Shown piece after piece: positions 1 to 8,181 of a stretch of 36,075 nucleotides of DNA. Source of the stretch: CAYQTL01 sp964420405 (GTDB taxonomy: Bacteria > Acidobacteriota > Thermoanaerobaculia > Thermoanaerobaculales > Sulfomarinibacteraceae); the NCBI GenBank assembly GCA_964420405.1, contig CAYQTL010000045.1, forward strand, positions 1 to 36,075. The letters are read 5' to 3'. The position numbers and the translations under genes are program-made. The stretch's first letter is position 1. Each line of letters begins with the position of its first letter. The notes beneath the pieces are model-generated. The model searched no databases and had not been told where the DNA came from. It saw only the letters and a list, made by a program, of their open reading frames with translations.

Positions 1-42
1 GCCTCGCGCCGTGCCGCGGGCCGTGGACGGGGTCATTCGGAG

Positions 43-228
43 GGCACGGACGCGCACGGGGACGGGGACGTGGGGCGAGCGGGGTCGTTGGTCCGCGGAC
101 GCTGTCGCTGTTGCTGCCGCTGCCATCTGACGCTGATCTCTGCCCCTGACGCTGCCACCTGTCGCTGTCGCTGCCCCTGCCGCTGCCGCTGTCCCTGTCG
201 CCGGGCGTCGGGATCGGGATCGGATCGG
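43..228. repeat. Composite hexanucleotide repeat, locus 1
   Basis: This fills the gap downstream of the BON-domain gene. It begins with a GGCACG/GGACGC-type run (43-70). A long run of CTGNCG-type six-base units follows (about 100-200), and it ends with GTCGGGATCGGGATCGG (about 207-228). The three modules recur in other gaps of this window. Short ORFs across it are low-complexity and are not credible genes. Confidence 0.75.
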
Positions 229-238
229 CGTCGCGACA

Positions 239-269
239 CCGCCCCCGCGGGACGGGCCCGCGGGGGCGG
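239..269 (-). terminator. Hairpin terminator after the BON-domain gene
   Basis: A perfect 13-bp inverted repeat (239-251 with 257-269) has a 5-nt loop and lies about 25 bp past the stop codon of the minus-strand BON gene. The stem is entirely G+C. No U-tract follows, so factor-independent termination is inferred from position and stem strength only. Confidence 0.6.
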
Positions 270-294
270 GGGGTCGGGATCGAGGTGACGGCGG

Positions 295-1851
295 CTACTC
301 GATGGTGAGGTCGTTGTCGACCCAGACGGCGCCGCCCTCGTAGGCGTTCTCGATGGCGGCGTCGAGCTCGCCGTAGTCCTCCACGACGCCGGACAGGGTC
401 GCGACGCCGTCCTCCACCTGGACCTTGACGTCGTCGGAGTCGACGAACGGGCTCCACCACAGCTCGTCGTTGATCTCCTCGCGGATCTCGGCGTCGCTGC
501 GGTAGGTGGCGTACGGCTCGTAGTCATACCAGCCGTAGTCGTACGGGTACCAGTCGTAGACATACGGGTCGTACGCCAGGGGGGTCCGGTCGTACTCCAC
601 CACCAGGTTGTTGCGCACGTCGGTGACGCCGTGGGTCTCGGCGGCGATCTCCTCCGCCTCTCCCTTCTCGTAGTACGAGTCGACGCTGCCGGCCAGGTAG
701 GCGGTGCCGTCGACGACGCTGACGCTGATGTCGTATCGCTCGAGGTAGGGATCCCGCAGCAGCGCGTTCTCGAGGTTCTGCTCGACCTCCTCGTCGCTCG
801 GCGACATCGGCCGGACCTTGACGCGGTTCACGACCGCATCCACACCCACCGTGTTGCGGGCGTCCATCGCCGCGGCACGTTTGGCCGCGAGACTGTCGAC
901 CTCGCCCCGGAGCGTGGCGACACCGTTCTCGACCTTGACGCCGATGTCGGTGGACAGCACACGCGGGTCGTACACAAGGGCGCGGTGGACCGCCTGCTCG
1001 ATGTCGGTGTCGCTGAGATCGGCGGGATCGTCACGGCGCAGGTCCGGGTCGCGCGCCCAGCGCTCCACGTCGAGACCGGTGGCGTCGACGTCCTCCACGC
1101 CCGCCACCCACGCGTCGAGCCGCGCCCGCTGCTTCTCCGCGGCGCTGCCGACGACGCCGGTCAAGGTGACGGTCGCGTCCCGCACGTCGACGTCCACGAG
1201 GGCGGCGTCGACCAGGACGTCCCAGCGCAGCGCCTCCTCGACCTCGGCCTCGATCTCGCTGTCGAGGCGATCGTCCTCGAACATCACGGCGACCTGGTTG
1301 TCGACCGACGTCACGCCGCGGGTCGAGCGCACGACCTTCTCGGCGAGCTGCGCCTCCTGCCACGAGTCGACGGTACCCGTCAGGATCGCGCTGTTGTCCT
1401 CGACCGCGACATCGAGCCCCCAGGTGTCGGTGGCCGGATTGGCGCGCAGCGCCGCCTCGGCGTCCTGCTCGATCTCCCAGTCCATCCGCCCCCAGTACGG
1501 CTCGACCTCGAGGTCGTTGACCACCGACGCCACGCCGCGGACAGTCTGCGCGATCCGCGCCGCGCGCTCCTTGGCCAGCAGGTTGTCGACGGTGCCGGAG
1601 AGGGTCACGACGTCGCCGACGACACGCACGTCGACGTCGTTCACCGACACCATCGGGTCGAGCAGGATCTCGTCCTCCACGGCGTCCGCGATCTGCTGGT
1701 CTGTGAGCTGCTGGGCAACGGCCGCCGGCGCCAGCAGCATGGACGCCACACACAGGGCGGCGAGCACGGTCGGGATCCCCGGGTGGCTGCGGCTCGCCAG
1801 CGGGCCCCGTCGCGGCCGCCTTCCGACATTCGTTCCACTGTCTAATCTCAT
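295..1851 (-). CDS. Secreted protein with six BON domains
   Basis: The protein has 518 residues. The ATG at 1851 follows AAGGAG at good spacing and gives an N-terminal signal peptide (hydrophobic stretch about residues 27-45, cleavage near AVAQ). The mature protein is six consecutive BON (OsmY-like) domains of about 70 residues, starting near residues 50, 120, 192, 275, 347 and 452. Each has the pattern of a helical 'D.EI...V..AL' start followed by 'V.V..G.V.L.G.V'. A tyrosine-rich linker (about 425-451) separates the fifth and sixth domains. BON domains are periplasmic or secreted modules linked to envelope stability and phospholipid or glycan binding; OsmY has two. Six is unusually many. 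It is transcribed divergently from the ATP synthase operon. A stress or envelope role is inferred; the ligand is unknown. Confidence 0.88.
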   Translation of the reverse strand: MRLDSGTNVGRRPRRGPLASRSHPGIPTVLAALCVASMLLAPAAVAQQLTDQQIADAVEDEILLDPMVSVNDVDVRVVGDVVTLSGTVDNLLAKERAARIAQTVRGVASVVNDLEVEPYWGRMDWEIEQDAEAALRANPATDTWGLDVAVEDNSAILTGTVDSWQEAQLAEKVVRSTRGVTSVDNQVAVMFEDDRLDSEIEAEVEEALRWDVLVDAALVDVDVRDATVTLTGVVGSAAEKQRARLDAWVAGVEDVDATGLDVERWARDPDLRRDDPADLSDTDIEQAVHRALVYDPRVLSTDIGVKVENGVATLRGEVDSLAAKRAAAMDARNTVGVDAVVNRVKVRPMSPSDEEVEQNLENALLRDPYLERYDISVSVVDGTAYLAGSVDSYYEKGEAEEIAAETHGVTDVRNNLVVEYDRTPLAYDPYVYDWYPYDYGWYDYEPYATYRSDAEIREEINDELWWSPFVDSDDVKVQVEDGVATLSGVVEDYGELDAAIENAYEGGAVWVDNDLTIE

Positions 1852-2361
1852 CTCGAAGCTCCTTCCCGCGGGAGCCTGCAGCCCCACGCGTCGCATCGGC
1901 CGGGCTCGTCGTCTCCCCCTGTGCCTGTGTCCTCTCGTCTCCCGGGACCGCCGGCGGGGTCGCGCCCGGCCTTGGGCGACGGGCCGGTCGGTCATGGCGC
2001 CGGGTCGCGCCGCGGGTGACGCGCCGCGCGACCGCCGGAACGGGGATGGCCACCCGGTGGAGCCCACGCCACGCCGGACGCGCCGCGACCCGGCACTCTC
2101 ACCGTAGGGCTCCCGCGGCGACCGGTACATCCGTTCTCGGCCGGAGCGCGGGACGGGAGATCCTCCCCCTCGAACGGTCGGAGAAATACCGTCCACGCCG
2201 CGGCTCGGAGCCGGATCCGGCCGGCCCCGGGGGCGTCCCCCAAGGGTCTCCGACGGACCGCCCCGGTTCGTGTCCCGACGGCGGTTCCGCCAGGCTCGGA
2301 GGGAGCCTTCCCGGCGTCGTGCGGTCGCCGGCCCGGGAGCGACGGAAGGAGCACCGACGGC
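1852..2361. other. Divergent intergenic region, BON gene / atpD
   Basis: This 510-bp gap must hold the promoters of both the BON-domain gene and the ATP synthase operon. I see no convincing -35/-10 pair in this GC-rich DNA. The only local symmetry noted is ACGGT/ACCGT half-sites near 2174-2192, separated by nine bases, which could be an operator or chance. No gene was found. Confidence 0.4.
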
Positions 2362-3756
2362 GTGGCCAACGACCGGGACCGGCCGAACCGCGGCACCGTG
2401 CTGGGCGTGCGCGGCGGCGTCGTCGACGCCTGCTTCCCGGAGCGGATCCCGGCGACCCACGCGCTGCTGCGCGGCGGCGCCGACGGCGAGGTCGCGGTGG
2501 AGGTCGCCTCCCAGACCAGCTCCGACACCGTGCGCTGCATCGCGCTGACGCCCACTCGCGGCCTGGCCCGGGGCGACCTCCTGGAGGACCGCGGCCACAC
2601 GCTGCGCGCTCCCGTGGGCGAGAAGCTGCTGGGGCGCGTGCTCGACGTGTTCGGCGACACCATCGACCGCGGCGACCCGCTCGAAGGGGTCGAGCGGCGG
2701 GGGATCTACCGCGACCCGGTTCCGGTGCGCGACCGAACCACGCGGGACGAGGTGTTCGAGACCGGCATCAAGGCGATCGACCTGCTCGCGCCGCTCGAGC
2801 GGGGCGGCAAGGCCGGGATGTTCGGCGGTGCCGGCGTCGGCAAGACGGTGCTCATCATGGAGCTGATCCACAACATGGCCGGCCGCCACGAGGGCGTGAG
2901 CCTGTTCTGCGGCATCGGCGAGCGTTCCCGGGAGGGCGAGGAGCTGTACCGCGAGCTGCGCGAGGTCGATGTCCTCGACAGCGCGGTGCTGGTGTTCGGC
3001 CAGATGAACGAGCAGCCCGGAGCCCGGTTCCGCGTCGGCCACGCGGCGCTGACCATCGCCGAGCACTTCCGCGACGAGACCGACCGCGACGTGCTGCTGC
3101 TGATCGACAACATCTTCCGCTTCGTGCAGGCCGGTCAGGAGGTGTCGGGGCTGATGGGGCGGCTGCCGTCCCGGCTCGGCTACCAGCCGACCCTGGCCAC
3201 CGAGCTGGCCGACCTGGAGGAGCGGATCTCGAGCACCGAGCGCGGCGCCATCACCTCGGTCCAGGCGGTGTACGTTCCGGCCGACGACTTCACCGACCCG
3301 GCTGCGGTCCACACCTTCGGTCACCTGTCGGCGACCGTGGTGCTGTCGCGGGACCGCGCCTCCCAGGGGCTGTACCCGGCGATGGACGCGCTGCAGTCCG
3401 GCTCCACGATGCTGACGCCGCAGGTGGTCGGACGGCGCCACGCCCGGGTCGCCCAGGAGATCCGACGCACCCTGTCCGAGTACGAGGACCTCAAGGACCT
3501 GATCGCCATGCTCGGCCTCGAGGAGCTGTCGCGCCAGGACCGGGCCACCGTTCGGCGCGCCCGCCAGCTCGAGCGGTTCCTGACCCAGCCGTTCTTCGTC
3601 ACCGAGCAGTTCACCAGCCTCGAAGGCAGGATGGTCGGCCTCGGCGACGCTCTCGACGGCTGCGAGGCGATCCTCGGCGACGAGCTGGAGGACGTCTCCG
3701 AGGACGATCTGTACATGATCGGCACCCTCGACGAGCTCGGAGGCTCCGGACCGTGA
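2362..3756 (+). CDS. N-type ATP synthase F1 subunit beta
   Basis: This is the catalytic subunit of the F1 sector, 464 residues, with a GTG start preceded by GGAAGGA. It carries the P-loop GGAGVGKT (residues 155-162), the GERSREG segment with the catalytic glutamate region, the catch-loop motif VPADDFTDPA and a C-terminal DELSEED-like acidic segment. Length matches the family. It is the first gene of a nine-gene operon, which is the hallmark order of N-ATPases; ordinary atp operons put beta near the end. Its stop overlaps the GTG of atpC by four bases (GTGA), implying translational coupling. Confidence 0.96.
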   Translation: MANDRDRPNRGTVLGVRGGVVDACFPERIPATHALLRGGADGEVAVEVASQTSSDTVRCIALTPTRGLARGDLLEDRGHTLRAPVGEKLLGRVLDVFGDTIDRGDPLEGVERRGIYRDPVPVRDRTTRDEVFETGIKAIDLLAPLERGGKAGMFGGAGVGKTVLIMELIHNMAGRHEGVSLFCGIGERSREGEELYRELREVDVLDSAVLVFGQMNEQPGARFRVGHAALTIAEHFRDETDRDVLLLIDNIFRFVQAGQEVSGLMGRLPSRLGYQPTLATELADLEERISSTERGAITSVQAVYVPADDFTDPAAVHTFGHLSATVVLSRDRASQGLYPAMDALQSGSTMLTPQVVGRRHARVAQEIRRTLSEYEDLKDLIAMLGLEELSRQDRATVRRARQLERFLTQPFFVTEQFTSLEGRMVGLGDALDGCEAILGDELEDVSEDDLYMIGTLDELGGSGP

Positions 3757-4148
3757 AGCTGCGGGTGCTGCTGCCGTCCCGGGTGCTGGTGGACGACGAC
3801 GGCGTCGACGCCGTTCGCGCGGAGGCCGACGACGGCGTGTTCGCCCTCGAACGCCGGCACGTGGACGTCGTCTCCGAGATCGCCGCCGGCATCCTGTCGT
3901 GGTCGGTGGGGAGCGCCGAGCGGCTGGCGGCGGTGGACCGGGGGACCCTGGTCAAGCATGGCGAGACGATCGAGGTGGCCGTGCGCGACGGAGTCCTCGG
4001 CGAGTCGCTGGAGCGGCTCCGGGAGACCGTCCGGAAGAAGCTGCTGCGGCGGCAGGAGAGCGAGCGCCGGGCCCTGGCCGCGGTCGCCCGGCTCGAGTCG
4101 AACCTGGTGCGACGGTTCCTCGAGGTGGGAGGCTCCGATGGGACGTGA
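3753..4148 (+). CDS. N-type ATP synthase F1 subunit epsilon
   Basis: The protein has 131 residues. The GTG start overlaps the atpD stop, with GGAGG nine bases upstream. The first ~85 residues form the epsilon beta-sandwich (an opening 'KLRVLLPSRVL' strand and a 'GVFALERRHVDVV' turn). The remainder is a charged helical region (KKLLRRQESERRAL) like the C-terminal helices that brake rotation in F1. It sits directly after atpD, as in N-ATPase operons, and its last 11 bases overlap the start of atpQ. Identification rests on position plus fold-like motifs, because epsilon sequences diverge strongly. Confidence 0.9.
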   Translation: MKLRVLLPSRVLVDDDGVDAVRAEADDGVFALERRHVDVVSEIAAGILSWSVGSAERLAAVDRGTLVKHGETIEVAVRDGVLGESLERLRETVRKKLLRRQESERRALAAVARLESNLVRRFLEVGGSDGT

Positions 4149-4437
4149 CCGCCGCTCGGAGGAGTTCGAACGGCAGGTTGAGCGCAAGGCCGAGCGTCGG
4201 CTTCGCTCGCGCCGCGGCGAGGGGGACCCCCTGCTCTTCGGCCTCGGCTCCTTCGGGACCGTGGGATGGGCGGTGGTGGTGCCGGCGCTGATCGGGCTCG
4301 CGGTCGGAGTCTGGCTCGACGCCCGGCTCGCCGGCGCGGTCCCGTGGTCCCTGGTCGGCCTCGCCGCCGGGGTGGCGGTGGGCTGCGTGACCGCGTGGCG
4401 GTGGCTCGCCGCCGGCTCCCGGGGGGACCGGTCGTGA
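4138..4437 (+). CDS. N-ATPase accessory membrane protein AtpQ (AtpI-like)
   Basis: This is a 99-residue protein with a charged N-terminal ~35 residues (rich in R, E and K) and two membrane helices (about 45-60 and 68-88). The hairpin organisation and position match AtpQ, the AtpI-like small protein of N-ATPase operons, which is thought to help assemble the c-ring or supply ions to the Fo sector. It overlaps atpC by 11 bases and the GTG of atpR by four (GTGA). The assignment depends on gene order as much as on sequence. Confidence 0.85.
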   Translation: MGRDRRSEEFERQVERKAERRLRSRRGEGDPLLFGLGSFGTVGWAVVVPALIGLAVGVWLDARLAGAVPWSLVGLAAGVAVGCVTAWRWLAAGSRGDRS

Positions 4438-4739
4438 GCGGCCCGTGGACCCTCCTCGCCGGCGGCGCCGCCGGCGTCGCCGTCGGCCTCGCTTCCTTCG
4501 AGGGGCTGTGGCTGACATCGACGAGGATCGCGACGGCCCGCCGGCCCGCCCTGCTGGTCCTGGGCTCGTTCGCCGCGCGCTCGGTCCTGCTGCTGACCGT
4601 GCTCGTCCCCTCCGCGCGCGCCGGCTGGGAGATCCTGGGTCTCGCCGTGCTCGGCCTTCTCGCGGGCCGCGCCCTGTCGCTGCGGCGGCACCTGCCGCCG
4701 GCGCCGCTCCGTGCCGGAGGCGGTGGGCGATGGAGCTGA
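4434..4739 (+). CDS. N-ATPase accessory membrane protein AtpR
   Basis: This is a 101-residue, very hydrophobic protein with a GTG start. It has about three membrane helices (roughly residues 5-25, 38-58 and 62-80). The segment FEGLWLTSTRI after the first helix resembles the conserved 'GGLWLT' signature I associate with AtpR. AtpR occurs only in N-ATPase operons, between atpQ and atpB; its conserved charged residues have been proposed to interact with the c-ring carboxylates, but its role is not established. It overlaps atpB by ten bases. It is too short and divergent to assign without context. Confidence 0.85.
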   Translation: MSGPWTLLAGGAAGVAVGLASFEGLWLTSTRIATARRPALLVLGSFAARSVLLLTVLVPSARAGWEILGLAVLGLLAGRALSLRRHLPPAPLRAGGGGRWS

Positions 4740-5443
4740 CGCCGGACGCCGTGGTGCTCGTCGCCCTCGGGCCGGTGGAGGTCACCGCCACCCTCGCCTT
4801 CACCTGGCTGGTGATGGCGCTGCTGGTCGCGATCGCCGCCCTCTCCCGGCCCCGGCTGGATGCACGACGCCGGCCGTCCAGGCTGCAGTCGACCGTCGAG
4901 ACGGTCATCAGCGAGATCCGCCGGCAGATCGCCGCCACCACCGGTCAGGACCCGGCGCCCTACCTTCCGTTCATCGCGACGCTGTACCTGTTCATCGCGG
5001 TCACCAACCTGCTGGCGGTGGTGCCCGGGTACCATCCGCCGACCGCCTCGCTGTCCACCACGGTCGCCCTCGCCGGCTGCGTGCTCGTGGCGGTGCCGGT
5101 GGCGAGCATCCGGCAGCGGGGGCTCGCCGGCTACCTGCGGCACTACCTCGAGCCGACGCCGCTGATGCTGCCGTTCCAGGTCCTGTCGGAGATCTCCCGC
5201 ACCGTCGCCCTCGCGGTGCGCCTGTTCGGCAACGTCCTCAGCGGCACCGTCCTCGCCGGGATCCTGCTTTCGATCGTGCCGTTCCTCGTGCCGGTGCCGG
5301 TCCGGCTGCTGGAGCTGCTGATCGGGCAGGTCCAGGCGTACATCTTCGCGATCCTCGCCACCGTCTACATCGCCTCCGCGGCCCGCGCCCGGGGAGCCGA
5401 CGGCGGCGAGACGCGCACGGCCCCGTCGAAAGGAGAACGCTGA
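4730..5443 (+). CDS. N-type ATP synthase Fo subunit a
   Basis: This is the stator subunit that forms the ion half-channels against the c-ring. It has 237 residues, an ATG start and GGAGG nine bases upstream. It contains five to six membrane helices and the near-invariant segment RTVALAVRLFGNVLSG, whose arginine in 'RLFGN' corresponds to the essential E. coli Arg210. The last helix carries 'LIGQVQAYIFAILATVYI', the usual family ending. The start lies inside the end of atpR, and the stop is two bases before atpE. Confidence 0.95.
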   Translation: MELTPDAVVLVALGPVEVTATLAFTWLVMALLVAIAALSRPRLDARRRPSRLQSTVETVISEIRRQIAATTGQDPAPYLPFIATLYLFIAVTNLLAVVPGYHPPTASLSTTVALAGCVLVAVPVASIRQRGLAGYLRHYLEPTPLMLPFQVLSEISRTVALAVRLFGNVLSGTVLAGILLSIVPFLVPVPVRLLELLIGQVQAYIFAILATVYIASAARARGADGGETRTAPSKGER

Positions 5444-5445
5444 CC

Positions 5446-5727
5446 ATGGACTCCCTCACCGTGATCGGGCTCGTATCGGTCGCGACCGCCGGCCTCGCCG
5501 TGGCGATCGGGTCGATCGGGCCCGCCATCGCCCAGGGCCGAGCCGTGGTCGCGGCACTCGAGTCGCTCGCCCGCCAGCCGGAGGAGTCGGGCACCATCAC
5601 CCGCACCCTCTTCGTCGGGCTGGCGATGATCGAGTCGTTCGCCATCTACTGCTTCGTGGTGGCGATGATCCTGCTGTTCGCCAATCCGATCTGGAACCAC
5701 TTCACGGCCGCCGGCGGCGGAGGCTGA
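5446..5727 (+). CDS. N-type ATP synthase Fo subunit c, Na+-type ligand set
   Basis: This is the rotor-ring protein, 93 residues, with an ATG start after AAAGGAGA. Two membrane helices flank the polar loop ARQPE (residues 42-46). Q30, E63, S64 and Y68 align with Q32, E65, S66 and Y70 of the Ilyobacter tartaricus Na+-binding c subunit, at a constant offset of two. The water-coordinating T67 is replaced by F65. E63 is the ion-carrying carboxylate. By family knowledge this set predicts Na+ coupling, though binding could also be H+ under some conditions. It sits between atpB and atpF with gaps of two and four bases. Confidence 0.95.
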   Translation: MDSLTVIGLVSVATAGLAVAIGSIGPAIAQGRAVVAALESLARQPEESGTITRTLFVGLAMIESFAIYCFVVAMILLFANPIWNHFTAAGGGG

Positions 5728-5731
5728 GGCG

Positions 5732-6541
5732 ATGGGCGTCGACTGGGTCACCGTCGCCGCGCAGGTCGTCAACTTCCTCATCCTGCTGTTCCTGCTGCAC
5801 CGCTTCCTGTACCGGCCGATCCTCGACGTGATGTCCCGTCGCGAGCAGGAGATCGCCGACCGTCTCCAGGAGGCCGGGCGGGAGCGGGAGTCGGCGGAGA
5901 ACGAACGGCGGCAGCTCGAGGACGAGCGCCGCGAGCTCGACCGGCGGCGACAGGATCTTCTCGAGCAGGCCGAGGAGGAGGCCGCCGCCTTCCGGGAGGA
6001 GCTCGAGGAGGAGGCCCGACGGGAGGTGGACGCGCAGCGAAGGCGGTGGGTCCGGGCGCTCGAACGGGAGCAGCGGGAGCTGCTCGAGACCCTCGAGCGC
6101 CGCATGGCCGACGAGCTGCACGGCGCCGTCGCCGGCGCCCTCGACGACCTCGCCTCCGCCCGGCTCGAGGACCAGATCGTGGCGGTGGCGCTGTCGAAGC
6201 TCGCCGGGCTCGACGACGAGCGCCGCGAGCGCCTGCGGGAGACGGCGCGCGAGGAGGGCGAGCTCCGGGTCGCGACCTCCTTCGAGCCGTCCGACGAACG
6301 CCGCGACGAGCTCGAGAACGCGGTGCGGCGGCTGCTCGGCGACGACGCGACGATCCGCTTCGACAGGCAGGAGGAGCTCGCCGGCGGCCTCGAGCTGGCG
6401 GTGGCCGACACGCGCCTCGGGTGGAGCGTGCGCGACTACCTGGAGACCTTCCGGGAGGACCTGCATCGCAGCCTGGAGGCACAGCCCCGGCGGGCGCAGC
6501 CGGCCACAGACGGAGACGACGGGTCCGGAGGGTCCGCTTGA
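5732..6541 (+). CDS. N-type ATP synthase Fo subunit b, extended
   Basis: The protein has 269 residues, far longer than the ~156 of E. coli b. It has one N-terminal membrane helix (residues 5-27, with 'FLYRPILDVM' after it). A long charged coiled coil follows (about 35-150, rich in E, R and Q). A C-terminal region of about 100 residues resembles subunit delta in its ending ('GGLELAVADTRLGWSVRDYL'). N-ATPase operons lack atpH, and the long b subunit is thought to replace delta on top of F1. Here too no delta gene is present. Its stop overlaps the TTG of atpA (TTGA). Confidence 0.93.
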   Translation: MGVDWVTVAAQVVNFLILLFLLHRFLYRPILDVMSRREQEIADRLQEAGRERESAENERRQLEDERRELDRRRQDLLEQAEEEAAAFREELEEEARREVDAQRRRWVRALEREQRELLETLERRMADELHGAVAGALDDLASARLEDQIVAVALSKLAGLDDERRERLRETAREEGELRVATSFEPSDERRDELENAVRRLLGDDATIRFDRQEELAGGLELAVADTRLGWSVRDYLETFREDLHRSLEAQPRRAQPATDGDDGSGGSA

Positions 6542-8181
6542 GCGAGAGCGCCGGGCTGGCCGAGGCTGCCGACCGGGTGCTGGAGGCGCTCCGGCGGGCC
6601 CGCCAGAGCGCCGCGCGGCTGCGGGTCGAGGAGATCGGCATCGTGACCTCCATCGGCTCGGGCGTGGCGATGGCGTCCGGGCTCGGCCGCGTGCAGTCCC
6701 AGGAGCTGCTGCGGCTGCCCGGCGGCCGGCTTGCGGTCGCCTTCAACCTGGATCCGGACGAGGTCGGGATGGTGCTGCTCGACGCTGCGGAGGAGGTGAA
6801 TGCCGGCGACGTGGTCCGCCGCACCGGCCGCGTGCTCGACGTGCCGGTGGGCGATGCCCTGCTCGGCCGGTCGGTCGACCCCCTCGGCCGGCCGCTCGAC
6901 GGGCGCGGCCCGGTCGACACCGCCGAGCGGCGGCCGGTCGAGCGCGACGCCCCGGCGATCATGGACCGGGCACCGGTGCGGACGCCGCTCGAGACCGGCC
7001 TCAAGGTGGTGGACGCCGTGATCCCGGTGGGCCGGGGCCAGCGCGAGCTGATCCTCGGCGACCGCCAGACCGGCAAGACCGCGATCGCGGTCGACACCAT
7101 CCTCAACCAGCGCGGCCGCGACGTGGCCTGCGTCTACTGCGCCATCGGCCAGCGCAGCACGGCGGTCGCCCGGGTCGTCGACGAGCTCGACCGCCACGGC
7201 GCGACGGAGCACACCACCGTCGTCTCCACCACCGAGGACGACCCGCCCGGCCTGCGCTGGGTGGCGGCCTACGCCGCCATGTCGATGGCCGAGCACTACC
7301 GCGACCGCGGTGACGACGCCATGGTGGTGCTGGACGACCTCACGCGCCACGCCCGCGCATACCGCGAGATGGCGCTGCTGCTGCGCCGCCCCCCCGGCCG
7401 CGAGGCCTATCCCGGTGACGTGTTCTACATCCACTCGCGGCTGCTCGAGCGGGCCACCCGCCTGTCCGACGAGCTCGGCGGCGGCAGCGTCACCGCGCTG
7501 CCGATCATCGAGACCGAGGCCCAGAACCTGTCGGCGTACATCCCCACCAACCTCATCTCCATCACCGACGGCCAGGTCTACCTCTCGCCGGGTCTGTTCC
7601 AGAAGGGCCTCATGCCGGCCGTCGACGTCGGCAGGTCGGTGTCGCGGGTCGGCGGCGACGCCCAGCTGGCGGCGTACAAGGAGGTCGCCGGCGACCTCCG
7701 GCTCGCCTACTCCCGGTTCGAGGAGCTGGAGTCGTTCGCCCGGTTCGGTACCCGGCTCGACCCGGAGACACGCCGCACTCTCGACCGCGGCCGGCGCGTG
7801 CGCCAGGTCCTGACCCAGCCACGGCTCGAGCCGATCCCCGTCGAGGAGCAGATCGCAGTGCTGCTCGCGGTCACCGAGGGACGGCTCGACGACGTCCCGC
7901 TCGAGTCGGTCGACGCCGCCGAGGAGGCGATCCGGGAGGCCGTCCGCGAGCACGCCGAGGGGTTCCGCGAGACCGTACGCCAGGGGAAGACGCCGAGCGA
8001 CGAGCAGCGGCGGCGGGTGCTGGAGGTCGTCGACGACGCCGTCGCCGAGCTCCGGCGGGACGCGGAGGACGCAGGTCGCGACACGGACGGGGGCAGGGAC
8101 GGCGACGGCGACGATCCGCACCGGCGGGTGTCGCAGAGCCGGGGCGACGAGGGATCCGGCGGCCCCGGCGGGGACCGTTGA
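6538..8181 (+). CDS. N-type ATP synthase F1 subunit alpha
   Basis: This is the non-catalytic nucleotide-binding subunit, 547 residues from a TTG start. TTG is chosen because it overlaps the atpF stop (TTGA) and has GGAGG six bases upstream. In-frame alternatives would cut into the conserved N-terminal 'EEIGIVTSIGSGVA' strand. The P-loop GDRQTGKT is at residues 174-181, followed by the alpha-type segments 'DDLTRHARAYREMALLLRRP' and 'SRLLERA'. The C-terminus ends in an unusual polar tail of ~40 residues rich in D, G and R, making it longer than E. coli alpha (513). The last base overlaps the ATG of atpG. Confidence 0.95.
   Translation: MSESAGLAEAADRVLEALRRARQSAARLRVEEIGIVTSIGSGVAMASGLGRVQSQELLRLPGGRLAVAFNLDPDEVGMVLLDAAEEVNAGDVVRRTGRVLDVPVGDALLGRSVDPLGRPLDGRGPVDTAERRPVERDAPAIMDRAPVRTPLETGLKVVDAVIPVGRGQRELILGDRQTGKTAIAVDTILNQRGRDVACVYCAIGQRSTAVARVVDELDRHGATEHTTVVSTTEDDPPGLRWVAAYAAMSMAEHYRDRGDDAMVVLDDLTRHARAYREMALLLRRPPGREAYPGDVFYIHSRLLERATRLSDELGGGSVTALPIIETEAQNLSAYIPTNLISITDGQVYLSPGLFQKGLMPAVDVGRSVSRVGGDAQLAAYKEVAGDLRLAYSRFEELESFARFGTRLDPETRRTLDRGRRVRQVLTQPRLEPIPVEEQIAVLLAVTEGRLDDVPLESVDAAEEAIREAVREHAEGFRETVRQGKTPSDEQRRRVLEVVDDAVAELRRDAEDAGRDTDGGRDGDGDDPHRRVSQSRGDEGSGGPGGDR

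Noticed and set aside
1852..3441. Long upstream extension of the BON-domain frame, opposite atpD
   Set aside because: It runs antisense to conserved atpD and through the intergenic gap. The ATG at 1851 has a Shine-Dalgarno and opens a signal peptide.
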